A DNA stretch of 64,000 nucleotides from Musa acuminata AAA Group (Eukaryota > Streptophyta > Magnoliopsida > Zingiberales > Musaceae). Within the stretch, counting starts at the first letter, position 1; the number at the start of each line of letters is the position of its first letter. Made by a program: the position numbers and the translations under genes. The notes under the pieces were generated by a model, which saw only the letters and a program-made list of their open reading frames with translations, ran no database searches and had not been told where the DNA came from. The stretch covers positions 35,208,501-35,272,500 of the forward strand of contig NC_088344.1 in the NCBI RefSeq assembly GCF_036884655.1. The letters are read 5' to 3'. Of the stretch, positions 62,559-64,000 are shown in pieces.

Positions 62559-63053
62559 CTATGTGGAGCAACATCGAGATTGTGAATTGTTAACATCAGA
62601 CCCTGAAACCACAATCGTGTTACCCTCTTTGATGCTTTCAATAGGTCGTGGCCTGAGGTTTGTAGAAGAGGACAAGGGCTTCTTACTGATGATTCGATAT
62701 ATCTCTGTAAGAATGATCTGAAAGGCCTTCTCCACATTTATGGCCTCGAGGGCAGAGGTCTCGAGGAAGGAGATGCCTTCCTTCTCAGCAAAGCTTTGTG
62801 CATCCTCTGAAGTGATCGCACGAAGGTGCTTGAGATCAGTTTTGTTACCGATAAGCATGATGACGATGTTGGAGTCTGCATGATCACGTAGCTCCTTGAG
62901 CCACTGATTGGCATTCTCAAAGGACTTGGGTTTGGTTACATCGTAGACGAGGAGTGCCCCAAGGGCACCACGATAGTAAGCACTAGTAATTGCTCGATAT
63001 CGTTCTTGGCCTGCTGTGTCCCATATTTGTGCTTTCACCATCCTGCCTTCCAC
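62559..63053 (-). CDS. Ras-related small GTPase, RABA2 type, last exon (partial)
   Basis: The terminal exon encodes 164 residues and starts after an acceptor (tttctcag|GTGGAAGGC) in phase 0. RABA2 genes split at exactly this point, before VEG(R)[15 protein letters not shown]3 (WDTAGQE), G4 (NKTD) and G5 (ETSAL) motifs are present, and the C-terminus ends SRCCST, a double-cysteine geranylgeranylation site. The Rab-A-specific [21 protein letters not shown] block and the YRIISKK segment point to RABA2 rather than RABA1 or RABA3. RABA proteins direct trafficking at the trans-Golgi network and early endosome, including to the cell plate. The first exon with the P-loop and switch I was not found up to 64000, so the intron exceeds 940 bases. 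Confidence 0.92.
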   Translation of the reverse strand: MEGRMVKAQIWDTAGQERYRAITSAYYRGALGALLVYDVTKPKSFENANQWLKELRDHADSNIVIMLIGNKTDLKHLRAITSEDAQSFAEKEGISFLETSALEAINVEKAFQIILTEIYRIISKKPLSSSTNLRPRPIESIKEGNTIVVSGSDVNNSQSRCCST

Positions 63054-64000
63054 CTGAGAAAGACACGAATACAGATATGTTGCTAATAGTATTAAATTTC
63101 ACATGCAAATACAACAAAACTGCTAATAGTAATTATGAAACCTTCAACATGCAAACACAACAAAGCAGCTTGGTACTTGCTCAAGACCAATTCAGTTGCT
63201 AATTGTATTAATTTTTACTTATTTGATGAAATAAACTGCGCATGCAAAGTCCAGTGAGGGCATTTGGAAGGTGTAGGCGGCAAGAGAGCAGGAGTATTTG
63301 GAGAAAAAATATATCTACAATGGGCATATCTAGCAGTTCAAGAAGATACACACAACCGAGCCACAATAAACACCTCCATGAATATAACCGAACAAATGTT
63401 AGAATTAGAAAAGCTTTTCTTAGCATTTAGATATTAGATTCAAAGAAGACTCATATGTTCACTATGGCCTTAAATAAAGCAAGTGCACAAGATGGTGAAT
63501 TTGTGTCATATTTCCTAGTGGATTCTCTTCAACAATTAATTATATGTGATGCTCATGAATTTTCTTTTTGCTGGTTAATGTTATAAATTAAAAAGAAATT
63601 TTTGCTGTCTTGAACATAGCATATTCTGAGGGAAAAAGAAAGCAATATGCTTACACACAGATACATGCCCTGCAGAAAAAGAAATTACAAGCTTTATGCC
63701 GACAGTTCCATTTTCCAAATTTAAGTACAAAAAGCTAGATGAAGAAACAAGAATTTGATAAACTGTCTAATCAGTTCCGCAACCTCCATTACATGCAACA
63801 GTATTCTCAGTATGCATATGGGTCAAACATCTAACATGTTTACAGAATAAGAAAGATAATGTAAATCAAATTTCATTTTTTTATTGTGATTCAGCTTGAT
63901 ATAGATACATAAAACTTAAACCATCATGGCTCAGAGTTTAGTATGCATATATGGACCAATATCGATTTGATTCCTTATTATCTCTAGCATTGTTATTCTT
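63054..64000 (-). other. Intron of the RABA2-type gene (open at window end)
   Basis: No GxxxxGKS-type P-loop exon is found on the minus strand here, and no other gene is visible. The stretch is best read as the gene's single large intron. Confidence 0.6.

Overview
This is nuclear DNA from a flowering plant, most likely a monocot. The banana family (Musaceae, Zingiberales) is my best guess, from gene style (GC-rich first exons beside AT-rich introns and intergenic DNA) and from the look of the LTR-type repeats. That placement is an impression, not a measured result. Genes are sparse, intron-bearing and on both strands, and are separated by repeat-rich AT-biased DNA with long (AT)n tracts.

Layout. 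1-1782 (minus): intron-less CRINKLY4-related receptor kinase, cut by the window start. 1.8-7.2 kb: intergenic, with a tandemly duplicated ~500-bp element. 7446-7847 (plus): small plant-specific basic protein. 8.5-11.7 kb: three GC-rich LTR-like relics. 12884-14762 (plus): two-exon core-2/I-branching (GT14-like) glycosyltransferase. 15721-15802 (minus): tRNA-Ser(AGA). 16498-18961 (minus): two-exon single-pass membrane protein. 20636-22451 (minus): three-exon cytochrome c. 23647-24828 (minus): single-exon 7TM protein with a long uORF-bearing leader. 27447-32331 (minus): nine-coding-exon WVD2/TPX2-like protein, perhaps with a leader reaching ~35.3 kb. 37.0-38.1 kb (minus): broken or unresolved gene-like DNA. 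41187-50006 (plus): eleven-coding-exon TTM1/TTM2-type uridine-kinase/CYTH protein. 54074-57376 (minus): intron-less coding region of cytoplasmic leucyl-tRNA synthetase, with inferred introns in both UTRs. 59.3-60.9 kb: copia-like LTR relic. 62559-63053 (minus): last exon of a RABA2-type small GTPase whose first exon lies beyond the window.

The genes are ordinary single-copy housekeeping or signalling genes and do not form a cluster or pathway. I found no convincing undescribed multi-gene system. The most interesting items are transcript-level: possible uORFs before the 7TM protein, a 3'-UTR intron in the leucyl-tRNA synthetase gene only 42 nt after the stop, an intron that stays open in frame in the membrane-protein gene, and unexplained gene-like stretches at 34.7-35.3 and 37.0-38.1 kb. 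All splice junctions were assigned by eye from GT/AG sites, reading phase and protein-family expectation.
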